The notes: a model not told the origin generated them from the sequence alone. Positions 42,355 through 51,367 are shown, numbered from the stretch's first letter. The stretch is 64,000 bases of DNA from Andreprevotia sp. IGB-42 (GCF_009848685.1 NZ_WXTX01000014.1:1-64000), one strand, 5' to 3'. Program-made: numbers and translations.

Positions 42355-42498
42355 CTACCGGTACGGTTCCGCAACTTCGAGGGCAAGGTTCCTCGTATCG
42401 TCGTGGTCGAGTTGGGTAGAGGGTTTGAAGGCCCGGAACAAGTTCATCAACGCATCGTTGACCGTACTCGCTAAGCCTTCCATGAAGTCGAATCGCAT
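42355..42498 (-). CDS. Unrecognised 47-residue small protein
   Basis: ATG 42498 is preceded by AGGAG at a six-base spacing, close to ideal. The frame encodes 47 residues, beginning MRFDFMEGLASTVNDALMNL and ending LEVAEPYR before TAG 42355-42357. The first 25 residues form an amphipathic helix (hydrophobic F, M, L, V, A on one face); the rest is polar, with HDD. There is no signal peptide and no cysteine. The frame lies in a unit with its own predicted promoter, a hairpin-rich leader and a terminator, which argues for a real gene. I know no family match. It could also be a leader or regulator peptide. Confidence 0.6.
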   Translation of the reverse strand: MRFDFMEGLASTVNDALMNLFRAFKPSTQLDHDDTRNLALEVAEPYR

Positions 42499-42690
42499 TG
42501 CGATCTCCTGCGAAGGTTTCACTATCTACGTCGTGGATTTTGCTGACAGGTATCGCCTCACCAGTCACAGGCAGCGGCCGGTGCGGCGAATCGTTGCCGG
42601 AGTGTCGTCTCCGGCCGCGCGGCATGCCTGTTGGCATGCCCGCCTGTTTGCACAACCGAACGTCCGTCACGGCCCAATTGCAATGACGGC
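42499..42690 (-). promoter_or_regulatory. Structured 5' leader of the small-protein transcript
   Basis: About 190 bases separate the predicted start of transcription (near 42690) from the small-protein ATG. The leader holds three perfect hairpins: CCGTCA/TGACGG (42664-42689), GGCATGCC/GGCATGCC with a four-base loop (42621-42640), and CCGGAG/CTCCGG (42597-42614). A long, structured leader before one short frame suggests a cis-acting regulator or an mRNA-like small RNA. I match it to no known riboswitch class. Confidence 0.5.
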
Positions 42691-42696
42691 GTAATC

Positions 42697-42726
42697 ACTC
42701 TAGCACCTGCCCCTGCGCAAGGTCAA
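42697..42726 (-). promoter_or_regulatory. Promoter of the small-protein transcript
   Basis: On the minus strand TTGACC (42726-42721) is followed after 18 bases by TAGAGT (42702-42697), with TGC directly before it forming an extended -10. It faces away from the DUF815 gene at 42863. Confidence 0.6.
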
Positions 42727-42862
42727 ACAAGCCTGCATGAAATTAATCAGCACCAAAACAGCCACTTAGGTTATTTCCGCAAGTCTATCAGGCAAAACGG
42801 CAAGGACAAGCCAGCGGCTGCGGTTTACCCTGATGCTTTCCCGCTCATACTGTCGTCACGCC

Positions 42863-43750
42863 ATGGATCAGCACCCACTCGCCCCGTATTTCCAGCAGCT
42901 CATCGAGCGCACCGACACCTTGCTGAGCCGGCTTGAAGCCGGCCTGCCACCGGCCATACCGGCGCAGGATTGGCAGGCAGAAGCCTACCGCTGGCGCAAG
43001 CCGCATGATCGCGGCTATCTGGAAGCAGTGCGCCACCCACACCGGGTGCAGCTGTCTGACCTGCAGAATGTCGAGCTGCAGAAGGGGCGTCTGCTGGCGA
43101 ACACCCGGCAGTTTGTCCACGGCAACCTAGCCAACAATGTATTGCTGACGGGTGCGCGCGGCTGCGGCAAAAGCTCGTTGGTGAAGGCAGTATGGAACGA
43201 ATTCCGCCCGCAGGGGCTGCGGCTGATCGAGGTGGAGAAAACCCATCTGGTCGATCTGCCCGATATCGTGGCGCAGGTGGCGGACCGGCCCGAGCAATAC
43301 CTGATTTTCTGCGACGACCTCAGCTTCGAGGAAGGCGACTGGGGCTACCAGGCACTCAAGACCGCGCTGGATGGCTCGATTGCCGCACCCAGCGCCAACG
43401 TGCTGATCTACGCCACCTCCAACCGCCGCCACCTGCTGCCGGAATACCACGACGAAAACCGCCAGACGCGTTACGTGGATGGCGAAATCCACCCGGGTGA
43501 GGCCACCGAGGAAAAAATCGCGCTGTCCGAGCGCTTTGGCCTGTGGCTATCGTTCTATGGCTTCAGCCAGCAGGAATACCTGACTGCCTGCCGCCACTGG
43601 AGCGATACGCTGGGCGGCGGCGCATGGAACGACACGGCAGAGCGCGCTGCACTGCAATGGGCGCAGGGCCGTGGCGCACGCAATGGCCGCGTGGCGTGGC
43701 AATTCGCGCGTGACTGGGTGGGGCAGGAAAAAGAAGGCCGGGATGCGTGA
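42863..43750 (+). CDS. DUF815 family ATP-binding protein
   Basis: The 295-residue protein is a DUF815-type AAA-like ATPase. It has a conserved N-terminal region with PLAPYFQQLIERTDTLLSRL, the Walker A sequence LLTGARGCGKSSLVKA at about 103-118, Walker B-like LIFCDDLSFEEGD at about 153-165, a sensor segment LIYATSNRRHLLPE, and a C-terminal lid with ALSERFGLWLSFYGFSQQEY. Members are widespread but uncharacterised. ATG 42863 is selected because the family begins near there. It is divergent from the small-protein unit. Confidence 0.9.
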   Translation: MDQHPLAPYFQQLIERTDTLLSRLEAGLPPAIPAQDWQAEAYRWRKPHDRGYLEAVRHPHRVQLSDLQNVELQKGRLLANTRQFVHGNLANNVLLTGARGCGKSSLVKAVWNEFRPQGLRLIEVEKTHLVDLPDIVAQVADRPEQYLIFCDDLSFEEGDWGYQALKTALDGSIAAPSANVLIYATSNRRHLLPEYHDENRQTRYVDGEIHPGEATEEKIALSERFGLWLSFYGFSQQEYLTACRHWSDTLGGGAWNDTAERAALQWAQGRGARNGRVAWQFARDWVGQEKEGRDA

Positions 43751-43801
43751 TTGCCACGCATCCCGACCGGAGGATGGAGCCATGTGAGCCTGCTGCGGCA
43801 A

Positions 43802-44245
43802 TCAGGCTGTGGCCTGTTGCAGCACCGGGCTCAGTAAATCGGTCATTTCGCCATGCATCGGTTGCGCCACCTGGCGCAATCTGTCCAGCGTGTCGTCTGC
43901 CAGCAAAACCGGCGGTAGCGAGATCAGGAAGCGCGCGGCCTCTTCCGCCTGCCATTCTGTCAACGGAATAGTCCGCTTGGGCACAAAGAACGCGGGGCGC
44001 CCGGTTTCCAGCAGCATTTCGGCCAGGCCACGCAGCATGACCAGGCGGGCGCCACGCAAAAGATAGCTGCTCTCATCCTGTACAATCAGCACATTCAACG
44101 CCGCACCCCAGCCTGCGCGGATCACCAGTGTTTGCGGCGCGAAGGCCACAATCACGCACAAGGTGGCGGATTCGGCCACCAGCGTACCCATCTGGCGTAT
44201 CAACCGGTGGTCCGGCCCGCCCTGCAGTTCTATGACGCGCTTCAT
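43802..44245 (-). CDS. Hypothetical protein
   Basis: The 147-residue protein (MKRVIELQGGPDHRLIRQMG...) appears to be a soluble alpha/beta protein with a hydrophobic core segment (ATLCVIVAFAPQTLVIRAGW) and a helical C-terminal half. I do not recognise the family. It is convergent with the DUF815 gene (51 bases between stops) and divergent from the Nudix fusion gene. An upstream in-frame start at 44290 would add a 15-residue extension without support. Confidence 0.6.
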   Translation of the reverse strand: MKRVIELQGGPDHRLIRQMGTLVAESATLCVIVAFAPQTLVIRAGWGAALNVLIVQDESSYLLRGARLVMLRGLAEMLLETGRPAFFVPKRTIPLTEWQAEEAARFLISLPPVLLADDTLDRLRQVAQPMHGEMTDLLSPVLQQATA

Positions 44246-44349
44246 GTCAGCCCCAAGCTTACAAAAGCTTTTGTGAATATTAGCAACCAAACTTGCATGA
44301 ATTCAAGTTTATCAAGCAATTTCAAACATTTATCTACGGGAAAGTACCA

Positions 44350-45297
44350 ATGAGCAGTGGCAAGTCGGTCGCAGTGGCGGCAGGCATCCTGATCAAACCT
44401 GACAACAGTTTCCTGCTGGGCAGCCGGCCGGCCGGCAAGCCCTACGCAGGTTACTGGGAGTTTCCCGGCGGCAAGCTGGAGGCGGGCGAAACGGCATTCG
44501 ATGCGCTCAAGCGCGAGCTGATCGAGGAAATGGGCGTGATCACCACCGCCGCAACGCCATGGATCGTACAAACCTTCAGTTACCCGCATGCGACAGTGCG
44601 GCTGCATTTCTTCCGCGTCAGCGGCTGGCAGGGCGAACCCACGCCGCACGAAGGCCAGCAATTTGCCTGGCAACAACCGGGGGCGCTCAGTGTATCGCCC
44701 ATCCTGCCAGCCAATGGCCCCATCCTGCGCGGCCTGTTGCTGCCGGACCAACTGGTGCTGTCCAACGTCGCCGGGCTGGGCGAGGCCGCCTGGCTGCAAA
44801 AGCTGGCAGCGCGCCTGGCTGGCGGCCTGCGCTGGCTGATCCTGCGCGAGCCACAGTTGCCGCCTGATGCCTATCGCACGCTGGCGCTGACCGTGCAGCC
44901 GCTCTGCCGTGCGGCCGGTTGCCGGCTGATCGTGCATGCGGATATCGCGCTGGCGCAGCAGATCGGTGCGGATGGCGTCCAGTTGCCTGCGCGCCTTGCC
45001 GCCACGCTGACCGAACGCCCCCGTGGCATAGACTGGCTGGGTGTTTCTGCGCACAGCAGCGCCGAACTGCTACAGGCCGAACGTATTGGCGCCGACTACG
45101 CGCTGCTAGGCCATGTGACGCCTACCGCATCGCACCCCGATCAAACGCCGCTGGGCTGGGACGGCTTTGCCGATCTCGTCGGCCGCGGCTGGCCCTTTCC
45201 CGTTTATGCTCTGGGCGGCATGCAGCAAGGCGATACCAGCCGCAGCCAGCATCTCGGTGGTCATGGCGTGGCCATGCTGTCAGCGGCCTGGGCATGA
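44350..45297 (+). CDS. MutT-type Nudix hydrolase fused to a thiamine-phosphate synthase-like domain
   Basis: The 315-residue protein combines an N-terminal MutT-like domain (about 1-130) with the Nudix box GKLEAGETAFDALKRELIEE followed by MGV, and a C-terminal ThiE/TenI-like TIM barrel (about 140-315: WLILREPQLPPDAYRTLALT, LIVHADIALAQQIGADGVQL, WLGVSAHSSAEL, FPVYALGGM). The first domain likely hydrolyses 8-oxo-dGTP; the second may lack real thiamine-phosphate synthase activity. This fusion is a known gamma- and betaproteobacterial family. ATG 44350 gives the usual MutT start. Its TGA overlaps the next gene's ATG. Confidence 0.92.
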   Translation: MSSGKSVAVAAGILIKPDNSFLLGSRPAGKPYAGYWEFPGGKLEAGETAFDALKRELIEEMGVITTAATPWIVQTFSYPHATVRLHFFRVSGWQGEPTPHEGQQFAWQQPGALSVSPILPANGPILRGLLLPDQLVLSNVAGLGEAAWLQKLAARLAGGLRWLILREPQLPPDAYRTLALTVQPLCRAAGCRLIVHADIALAQQIGADGVQLPARLAATLTERPRGIDWLGVSAHSSAELLQAERIGADYALLGHVTPTASHPDQTPLGWDGFADLVGRGWPFPVYALGGMQQGDTSRSQHLGGHGVAMLSAAWA

Positions 45298-45740
45298 CCG
45301 TCAAACCGGCTGTCCGGCTACTGCTGGGCGTCTTCGCCGCCATCAGTGCCACGCTGATCCTGGCGATCAATCTGGGTTGGCGGCCCGATTGGCTGCAATC
45401 GGCAGCGGCAGTCCCGACACTGGATCTGGCCTGCCCCGATCTCGCCCGGGGTTGCAACTTCAAGCTGGGCGACAAAGGCTACCGCATCACCACCGATGGC
45501 CCCATCAGCGGCAAGCACCCGATGCAGCTCGATCTGGCCGGCCCCGCCACATCGGTTCACGCCAGTTGGCAGATGGCCGGCATGGCAATGGGCCCGAACC
45601 GCTACCGATTGCAGGCAGGCGGTACAGGCACCTGGCACACCAGCACGCTGCTACCGATCTGCACACAGGGCCGGCATGATTGGCTGCTGATACTGCAGAT
45701 CGATAGCCAGATCGTGCAAATCCGCACTATCCAGCAATAA
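45294..45740 (+). CDS. Membrane-anchored FixH/YtkA-like protein
   Basis: The 148-residue protein has an N-terminal transmembrane helix (about 7-27) and an exported domain with two cysteines (DLACPDLARGCNFKLG) and the segment WQMAGMAMGPNRYRLQ, which resembles the Met-rich strand of FixH/YtkA-type proteins, then LLPICTQGRHDWLLILQID. Such proteins are linked to copper handling or cytochrome oxidase assembly, but the match here is only by pattern. It overlaps the Nudix fusion gene by four bases, so it is translated from the same message. Confidence 0.6.
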   Translation: MTVKPAVRLLLGVFAAISATLILAINLGWRPDWLQSAAAVPTLDLACPDLARGCNFKLGDKGYRITTDGPISGKHPMQLDLAGPATSVHASWQMAGMAMGPNRYRLQAGGTGTWHTSTLLPICTQGRHDWLLILQIDSQIVQIRTIQQ

Positions 45741-45864
45741 GCAGCTACTGATATGTTGGCGGCGCGCCACACCTAACTGTGCTGAAACGGTGCATACCGT
45801 GCGGCTATCGCCCGGGTGGCGTCAACGTAATGACGGGACGCTATCCTTACGCGATAATCGGCAA

Positions 45865-46341
45865 ATGAAATCAGGGTTATTGCTTACCGCCGCCATGCTG
45901 GCGCTCTCGTGCATCCAGGCTGCCTCGGCCAAGGTGTACCAGTGGCGCGATGCCGATGGCAACGTGTTTTATTCTGACCAGCCGCCGGCAGGTCAGGTCG
46001 CGCGTGAGCGAACCATACGCCAGAACGTGATCAACTCCGGCACGGCCAGCGCCCCCAAGCGCGAGGCAAGCCCGAGCTACGCAGTCACGTTGTACATCAG
46101 CCAGGGTTGTGGCTTGCCATGCGAAGAAGCACTGGGCCTGCTCGATAGCCGCAAGGTCGAATACGAAGTGCGCACCGTGGGCAGCTCCGAAGCCGAAATG
46201 ATCCAGTTCATCAACGCGGTGGGCAGCATGAGTACCCGGCCGCCGGTGATGATCATCGGCAAGGAAGTGATCAAGAACTGGGATCGCGCGATCTGGAGTG
46301 CGGCACTGTCCAAGGCCGGCTTCAAGTTGCCGCAACGTTAA
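45865..46341 (+). CDS. Exported DUF4124-glutaredoxin-like protein
   Basis: The 158-residue precursor has a signal peptide (MKSGLLLTAAMLALSCIQAASA), a DUF4124 module (about 23-60: KVYQWRDADGNVFYSDQPPA) and a C-terminal glutaredoxin-like domain (about 75-158) starting VTLYISQGCGLPCEEALGLL. The redox site reads C-G-L-P-C, a CxxxC spacing rather than the usual CxxC. It probably acts on thiols in the periplasm. ATG 45865 is preferred because the signal peptide begins there, and GATAAT lies just upstream as a possible -10. Confidence 0.82.
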   Translation: MKSGLLLTAAMLALSCIQAASAKVYQWRDADGNVFYSDQPPAGQVARERTIRQNVINSGTASAPKREASPSYAVTLYISQGCGLPCEEALGLLDSRKVEYEVRTVGSSEAEMIQFINAVGSMSTRPPVMIIGKEVIKNWDRAIWSAALSKAGFKLPQR

Positions 46342-46490
46342 CCTTCCTGTCAGCAGGCTTGTGCCGCTACACGCAAACCGCGTTGCCAGCCCGCCCGGCA
46401 AGGCCACTCCGGCTAGCCGGCCCATTGCGCGCCCATCCCATCGGCCCGTGGCATCCGCTACACTGCCGGCTTTAGCATGGAGTGCCCGCA

Positions 46491-47261
46491 ATGCGCTTTG
46501 CCACCTGGAACGTCAACAGCCTGAAAGTGCGCCAGCAACAGGTGCTGGACTGGCTTGCCGCCAACCCGGACCTGACCGCGCTGGCACTGCAGGAAACCAA
46601 GATGGAAGACAGCGTCTTCCCGCAGGCCGAGATTGAAGCTGCCGGCTACCATGTCGCCTTCATCGGCCAGAAAACCTATAACGGCGTCGCCATCATTTCG
46701 CGGCAGCCGCTGACCGATATCCAGTACAACCTGCCCAACTTCGATGACCCGCAAAAGCGCGTGATCGCCGCTACCGTTGCAGGCGTACGCTTCATCTGCG
46801 CATATATCCCCAATGGCCAGTCGCTGGACTCGGACAAATACCCGTACAAGCTGGCGTGGCTGGAAGCGATGAATGCCTACCTGATCGACGAGATCGCACG
46901 GCATCCCAAGCTGATCCTGGCCGGCGACTACAACATCGCCCCCGAAGACCGCGATGTGCACGACATCACCAAATGGGCCGGCGGCGTACTGGTTTCCCCG
47001 GCCGAGCGGGCAGCGTTTGCCGGCATGATCGCACTGGGGCTGACCGATGCATTCCGCAATTTCGAGCAGGCAGAAAAATCGTTCAGCTGGTGGGATTACC
47101 GTGGCTTCTCGTTCAAGAAGAATGCCGGTTTACGCATCGATCACCTGCTGATCACCCCGGACCTCACCCGCAAGCTGACGGCAAGTGGCATCGATATCGA
47201 ACCGCGCAAGCACGAACGGCCTTCTGACCACACCCCGGTCTGGGCCAGCTTTACCGACTGA
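46491..47261 (+). CDS. xth: Exodeoxyribonuclease III
   Basis: This 256-residue Mg-dependent AP endonuclease/3'-exonuclease acts in base-excision repair. It starts MRFATWNVNSLKVRQQQVLD and has the catalytic elements LQETKMED, GDYNIAPEDRDVHD, SWWDYRGFSF, RIDHLLITP and the terminal SDHTPVWASF. All catalytic residues are visible. ATG 46491 gives the classical start; an upstream GTG is not needed. It is followed after nine bases by a Crp/Fnr-family gene. Confidence 0.96.
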   Translation: MRFATWNVNSLKVRQQQVLDWLAANPDLTALALQETKMEDSVFPQAEIEAAGYHVAFIGQKTYNGVAIISRQPLTDIQYNLPNFDDPQKRVIAATVAGVRFICAYIPNGQSLDSDKYPYKLAWLEAMNAYLIDEIARHPKLILAGDYNIAPEDRDVHDITKWAGGVLVSPAERAAFAGMIALGLTDAFRNFEQAEKSFSWWDYRGFSFKKNAGLRIDHLLITPDLTRKLTASGIDIEPRKHERPSDHTPVWASFTD

Positions 47262-47270
47262 GGAATAGCC

Positions 47271-47945
47271 ATGGATAAAAGCAAACTGCTGTCCGGCAGT
47301 TGCCTCTTTTGTGACCTGAGTACTGACGAACTGCATGGCCTGGCGCAACACGCCGAGCTGCGCAGTGTCCGTGCCAAGCAGGTGGTGATCGCCCAAAGCA
47401 CGCATGGCGATGAAATGTATGCGGTGTTGCACGGCCGCCTCAAGGTATCGCGCACCAGTGCCGAAGGCCGCGAAGCCACGCTGGCCATCCTTGAAGGGGG
47501 CGAAGTATTTGGCGAGATTGCCATGCTGGACGGCGGCTTGCGCACCGCCAGCGTGGAGGCACTCGAACCTTGTGAATTGCTGGTGCTGCAGCGCGATGCG
47601 GTGCTGGGCCACCTGGAAACCCATCCCAAAGTAATGCGCCAGCTGATTGCAGCGCTCTGCCACCGGCTGCGCAGCGCCGATGAATTGCTGCAGGATGCGC
47701 TGTTCCTGCCCATGACGCAGCGCTTGGCCAAGGTATTGCGCCAGCTGGGCGAACAACACGGTGCCAGCGGCCCGAACGGGGTGCTGATCGATCTCAAGCT
47801 CACCCAGCAGGAAGTGGCCAACCTGGTTGGCGCCAGCCGCGAATCGGTGAACAAGCAATTGAATGCATGGGAAAACGAAGGGCTGATCGAACTCGTCAGC
47901 AGCGGCTATATCCGCTTGCTGAAACCGGAACTGCTACCGGTCTGA
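47271..47945 (+). CDS. Crp/Fnr family transcriptional regulator
   Basis: The 224-residue protein has a cyclic-nucleotide-binding-like beta-barrel (about 15-130, with EMYAVLHGRLKVSRTSAEGR and GGEVFGEIAMLDGGLRTASV), a dimerisation helix (about 115-145) and a winged helix (about 165-220: LTQQEVANLVGASRESVNKQ). The barrel retains the FGEIA...R-TA pattern of cAMP-binding proteins, so nucleotide binding is plausible. The cysteines at about 11 and 14 are not the four-cysteine set of Fnr. It may be cotranscribed with xth. Confidence 0.9.
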   Translation: MDKSKLLSGSCLFCDLSTDELHGLAQHAELRSVRAKQVVIAQSTHGDEMYAVLHGRLKVSRTSAEGREATLAILEGGEVFGEIAMLDGGLRTASVEALEPCELLVLQRDAVLGHLETHPKVMRQLIAALCHRLRSADELLQDALFLPMTQRLAKVLRQLGEQHGASGPNGVLIDLKLTQQEVANLVGASRESVNKQLNAWENEGLIELVSSGYIRLLKPELLPV

Positions 47946-47970
47946 GCGCGGGAAAACCCTCGCACACGCA

Positions 47971-48414
47971 TCAATCGCGTTCTATCGCATCCCGGCGGCG
48001 GCGGATCACATTGGTCAGCCGGGCAATGCACACCAGGCCACCCGCCTCGTTCTCGATCCGGATATCCCACACGTGCTGGCTGCTACCCAGCCGTATCGGC
48101 CGCGCAGTGCCGGTTACCCGGCCACGCGTGGCCGGGCGCAAATGGCTGGCATTGATTTCCGATCCCACTGCATAGAATCCTTCCGGGTTGACGACCATAT
48201 TGCTGGCGAGGCTACCCAGCGTTTCGGCCAGCAGGCACGATGCGCCCCCATGCAGAATGCGCATCGGTTGCACGGTACGTGCGTCCACCGGCATGGTGGC
48301 AGACAGGAAATCATCGCCTATTTCGGTGAAAGCGATATCGATGTAGGGGACGACGGTATCGGCGCAGAGCCGCTCCAGATCAGCAATGGTATAGCTGCGA
48401 TGCCAGATCGACAT
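47971..48414 (-). CDS. Hotdog-fold thioesterase (PaaI/MenI-like)
   Basis: The 147-residue protein has the PaaI/YdiI family hotdog pattern: FTEIGDDFLSATMPVDARTV, QPMRILHGGASCLLAETLGS with the HGG and active-site acid in the long helix, and GSEINASHLRPATRGRVTGT. It probably hydrolyses aromatic or menaquinone-precursor acyl-CoA. It is convergent with the Crp/Fnr gene and precedes the lytic transglycosylase on the minus strand. Confidence 0.9.
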   Translation of the reverse strand: MSIWHRSYTIADLERLCADTVVPYIDIAFTEIGDDFLSATMPVDARTVQPMRILHGGASCLLAETLGSLASNMVVNPEGFYAVGSEINASHLRPATRGRVTGTARPIRLGSSQHVWDIRIENEAGGLVCIARLTNVIRRRRDAIERD

Positions 48415-48478
48415 GGATCAATTCCAGATTTCGGGTTTTGCAAAGCGGGCGTGAGGCACAGGCGCCCGCCTGTCCTGG

Positions 48479-49126
48479 TTACTTCTGGGCCACCTGCTGG
48501 GTAGGCGGTACCCATGCGTAGTAGTTCTTCCATGCGCCATACACCAGATTGGGGTACTCGGCGCGGCCTAGGCTACCGTTATAGCGGCCCAACGCACGGA
48601 AGAGGTCCCCATTTTCGATATCCAGGTAATGGCGCAGGATGGTGCAGCCATAACGCAGGTTGGTGGCCAGATCGAACAGGCTTTGCTGCGGCGTGCCGAT
48701 CTGGCGCTGCCAGAACGGCATCACCTGCATCAGCCCGCGCGCGCCCACCGGGCTGAGCGCATAGCGGTTGAAGCCGCTTTCCACGTGGATCAGCCCCAGC
48801 ACCAGTTGCGGATCCAGCCCGGCGCGGGTGGCTTCGTACTGGGCAATGGTCAACAGCTTCTTGCGCATGAACTCGTCGGGGATGCGCTTGGCAAGCCGGT
48901 CGCTCATTTCATCCAGCCACGCCTGCCCTTCCGCCGCATTGGTGAACACCAGCCTGGGCTGTACGCCATCGGCAATGGCGCGCGACATCGACGACTGTAC
49001 CGAATCGGACAGCGTCTCTTCGCGCTGTGCACCAGCCATGGCAGTCGTCATGGCCGCCAGCAGCAGCGCGCCGGTGGCCAAGTGTTTCAGCAGCGGTTTT
49101 CGTAGTGATAAGTGCGGCATGATCAT
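48479..49126 (-). CDS. Lytic transglycosylase (Slt family)
   Basis: The 215-residue precursor has an N-terminal signal-like segment (about 12-32) and an Slt/MltE-type catalytic domain (about 85-200) with GLDPQLVLGLIHVESGFNRY containing the catalytic Glu, ALSPVGARGLMQVMPFWQRQ, and ALGRYNGSLGRAEYP. It cleaves peptidoglycan glycan strands to 1,6-anhydro muropeptides in the periplasm. ATG 49126 overlaps the TGA of the upstream membrane-protein gene (TGATG-like junction), so the two are translationally coupled. Confidence 0.9.
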   Translation of the reverse strand: MIMPHLSLRKPLLKHLATGALLLAAMTTAMAGAQREETLSDSVQSSMSRAIADGVQPRLVFTNAAEGQAWLDEMSDRLAKRIPDEFMRKKLLTIAQYEATRAGLDPQLVLGLIHVESGFNRYALSPVGARGLMQVMPFWQRQIGTPQQSLFDLATNLRYGCTILRHYLDIENGDLFRALGRYNGSLGRAEYPNLVYGAWKNYYAWVPPTQQVAQK

Positions 49127-49467
49127 CAGATAAAAAAAGCAGCCAGAAACCCGGCCAGACACAACAACACCAACCGCGACAGCCTGAACGTCCACAGGCA
49201 CAGGCGGCGGTGCAGCAACGACGGTACCTGCCGCCACTCGCCACTTTTCAGCAACGGTGGCACCTTGAAGAACGCCTGCAGCGGCTGGTCCAGATTCACC
49301 CGGTAATGGTGTGCCTCGTTATCCACCAGCGCCGGATAGGCGTCGCTGAAGATATCGTAGATTTTCTGTACCAGGTAAAGATATGCCAGCGCGCCGACGA
49401 ACGCACCGCTGATCGAAACCGGCAGCACGTAATCCATCATGAACTGGTGCAGCGTCACGCCATGCAC
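49126..49467 (-). CDS. Small membrane protein, unrecognised
   Basis: The 113-residue protein has two likely transmembrane helices (about 13-33 and 92-112) joined by a loop of about 58 residues (YDIFSDAYPALVDNEAHHYR...). I do not recognise the family. Its stop overlaps the start of the lytic transglycosylase, and it follows proS by 30 bases on the same strand, which suggests an operon proS, membrane protein, transglycosylase. A role in envelope remodelling is only an inference from position. Confidence 0.65.
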   Translation of the reverse strand: MHGVTLHQFMMDYVLPVSISGAFVGALAYLYLVQKIYDIFSDAYPALVDNEAHHYRVNLDQPLQAFFKVPPLLKSGEWRQVPSLLHRRLCLWTFRLSRLVLLCLAGFLAAFFI

Positions 49468-49497
49468 ACGTCATGAAACGCCTGCCGGCCCATGCGA

Positions 49498-51207
49498 TCA
49501 GACCAACGCTTGCGCAAACGCAGCCACTTCGGCCAGTGCCACTTTCTGCATCTCGCCACCGGCCCGCGCCACGTATTCGACCACGCCATCCGCCAGACCC
49601 TTGTCGCCGATGGTGAAGCGGTGTGCAACACCGATCAGCTCCATATCGGCAAACATCGAACCCGGACGCTCATTGCGATCATCCAGCAAGACATCGACAC
49701 CGGCAGCAGATAGTTGAGCATAAAGCTGATCAGCGGCGTCTTTTACTGCTTCCGAGCGATGATAACCCACGGCAACGATGGCAATTTCAAACGGCGCCAT
49801 CGCCTGCGGGAACTTGATGCCACGCTCGTCATGGTTCTGTTCGATCGCCGCGCCGACGATGCGGCTCACGCCGATGCCGTAGCAACCCATTTCGAATGGC
49901 TTGAGCGCACCATCCACATCGGTGAATACCGCGTTCAGCGCGCTGGAGTACTTGGTGCGCAGCTGGAAGATATGCCCCACTTCGATACCGCGGCACAGCT
50001 CCAGCACACCCTTGCCATCCGGCGACGGGTCACCTGCAACCACGTTGCGGATATCCGCCACCACCGCAGGCTCGGGCAGGTCGCGGCCGAAGTTCACGCC
50101 AGCCAGATGGAACTTGGGCTTGTTGGCGCCACAGACGAAATCGCTCAGCACCGCCACGCTGCGGTCGGCAATGACCTTGATGTCGGCAGCAATGCCGACC
50201 GGGCCGAGGAAGCCGGGCGGGCAGTTGAAGCGGGCGCGGATTTCCTCGTCGGTGGCAAAGCGGAAGTCGCCCATGCCCGCTACCTTGCTGATTTTGACTT
50301 CGTTCAGATTATGGTCGCCACGCAGCAGCGCGATCACCAACTGACCATCGTTGGTGACCAGCGCAATCAGCTTCACCGTGCGTTCGATGCCGATATCCAG
50401 CAGCCTGGCCACGTCTTCGCAGGTGGTCTGCTTGGGGGTATCCACATCACGCAGTGCTTCTGCCGCTGCAGCGCGCGGCGTGGTCGGCGCCAGTGCCTCG
50501 GCCAGCTCGACGTTGGCGGCAAAGGCGGATGTCGGGCAGTAGGCGAGCAAGTCTTCGCCGGCATCGGCCAGCACATGGAATTCCTGGCTGCCATCGCCAC
50601 CAATCGCGCCCGAATCCGCAGCCACTGCGCGGAACTGCAGGCCCAGGCGGGTGAATACGCTGGCGTAGGCAGCGGCCATCTTGTCGTAGCTCGCCTGCAG
50701 CCCTTCAAAGGTGGCATCGAATGAGTACGCATCCTTCATCATGAACTCGCGCGCGCGCATCACGCCGAAACGCGGGCGGATCTCGTCACGGAACTTGGTT
50801 TGCACCTGGTAGAAGTTCACCGGCAGCTGCTTGTACGAGCGCAGTTCGTTGCGCGCAATATCGGTGATCACTTCCTCGTGCGTGGGGCCGAAGCAGAAGT
50901 CGCGGTCGTGGCGGTCCTTGATCTTGAGCATCTGCGGGCCGAATACGTCCCAGCGGCCGGTTTCCTGCCACAGCTCGGCCGGTTGCACCGCCGGCATCAG
51001 CAGCTCTTGTGCACCTGCCTTGTCCATCTCTTCCCGCACGATGCGTTCCACCTTGCGCAGGATGCGCAGGCCCAGCGGCATCCAGGTATACAGGCCCGAG
51101 CCCAGGCGCTTGATCAGGCCGGCACGCAGCATCAGCTTGTGGGAAATCAGCTCGGCCTCGGAAGGCGCTTCCTTGAGGGTGGACAGGTAAAATTGCGAGG
51201 TACGCAT
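49498..51207 (-). CDS. proS: Prolyl-tRNA synthetase (bacterial type)
   Basis: ProS charges tRNA-Pro and edits mischarged alanine. The 569-residue protein shows class II motif 1 ([20 protein letters not shown]), motif 2 ([20 protein letters not shown]), the YbaK-like editing insertion (about 240-380) with [10 protein letters not shown] and [13 protein letters not shown], motif 3 ([17 protein letters not shown]) and the C-terminal anticodon-binding domain ([20 protein letters not shown]). The start ATG 51207 gives [15 protein letters not shown], the usual start. Longer upstream frames are not conserved-looking. Confidence 0.97.
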   Translation of the reverse strand: MRTSQFYLSTLKEAPSEAELISHKLMLRAGLIKRLGSGLYTWMPLGLRILRKVERIVREEMDKAGAQELLMPAVQPAELWQETGRWDVFGPQMLKIKDRHDRDFCFGPTHEEVITDIARNELRSYKQLPVNFYQVQTKFRDEIRPRFGVMRAREFMMKDAYSFDATFEGLQASYDKMAAAYASVFTRLGLQFRAVAADSGAIGGDGSQEFHVLADAGEDLLAYCPTSAFAANVELAEALAPTTPRAAAAEALRDVDTPKQTTCEDVARLLDIGIERTVKLIALVTNDGQLVIALLRGDHNLNEVKISKVAGMGDFRFATDEEIRARFNCPPGFLGPVGIAADIKVIADRSVAVLSDFVCGANKPKFHLAGVNFGRDLPEPAVVADIRNVVAGDPSPDGKGVLELCRGIEVGHIFQLRTKYSSALNAVFTDVDGALKPFEMGCYGIGVSRIVGAAIEQNHDERGIKFPQAMAPFEIAIVAVGYHRSEAVKDAADQLYAQLSAAGVDVLLDDRNERPGSMFADMELIGVAHRFTIGDKGLADGVVEYVARAGGEMQKVALAEVAAFAQALV

Positions 51208-51367
51208 GATGGGAATCGCGATGATTTGAAAAGTGAAGAGCGCAATTCTACCAAGAACCGATTCGCCAGCGCCTATTACGTGCGACGGTTGCCCGATTAC
51301 GACACTGCCAGCCTTGTGCGGGCCTTCCCGAATGGCCTTGTTTGCCGCAATGCCGGACACTGCCGGC

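Noticed and set aside
42289-42726. tmRNA, RNase P RNA or 6S RNA
   Set aside because: Size fits tmRNA, but there is no tRNA-like 5'/3' pairing and no ANDENYALAA-like tag. The RNase P and 6S consensus segments are also absent.
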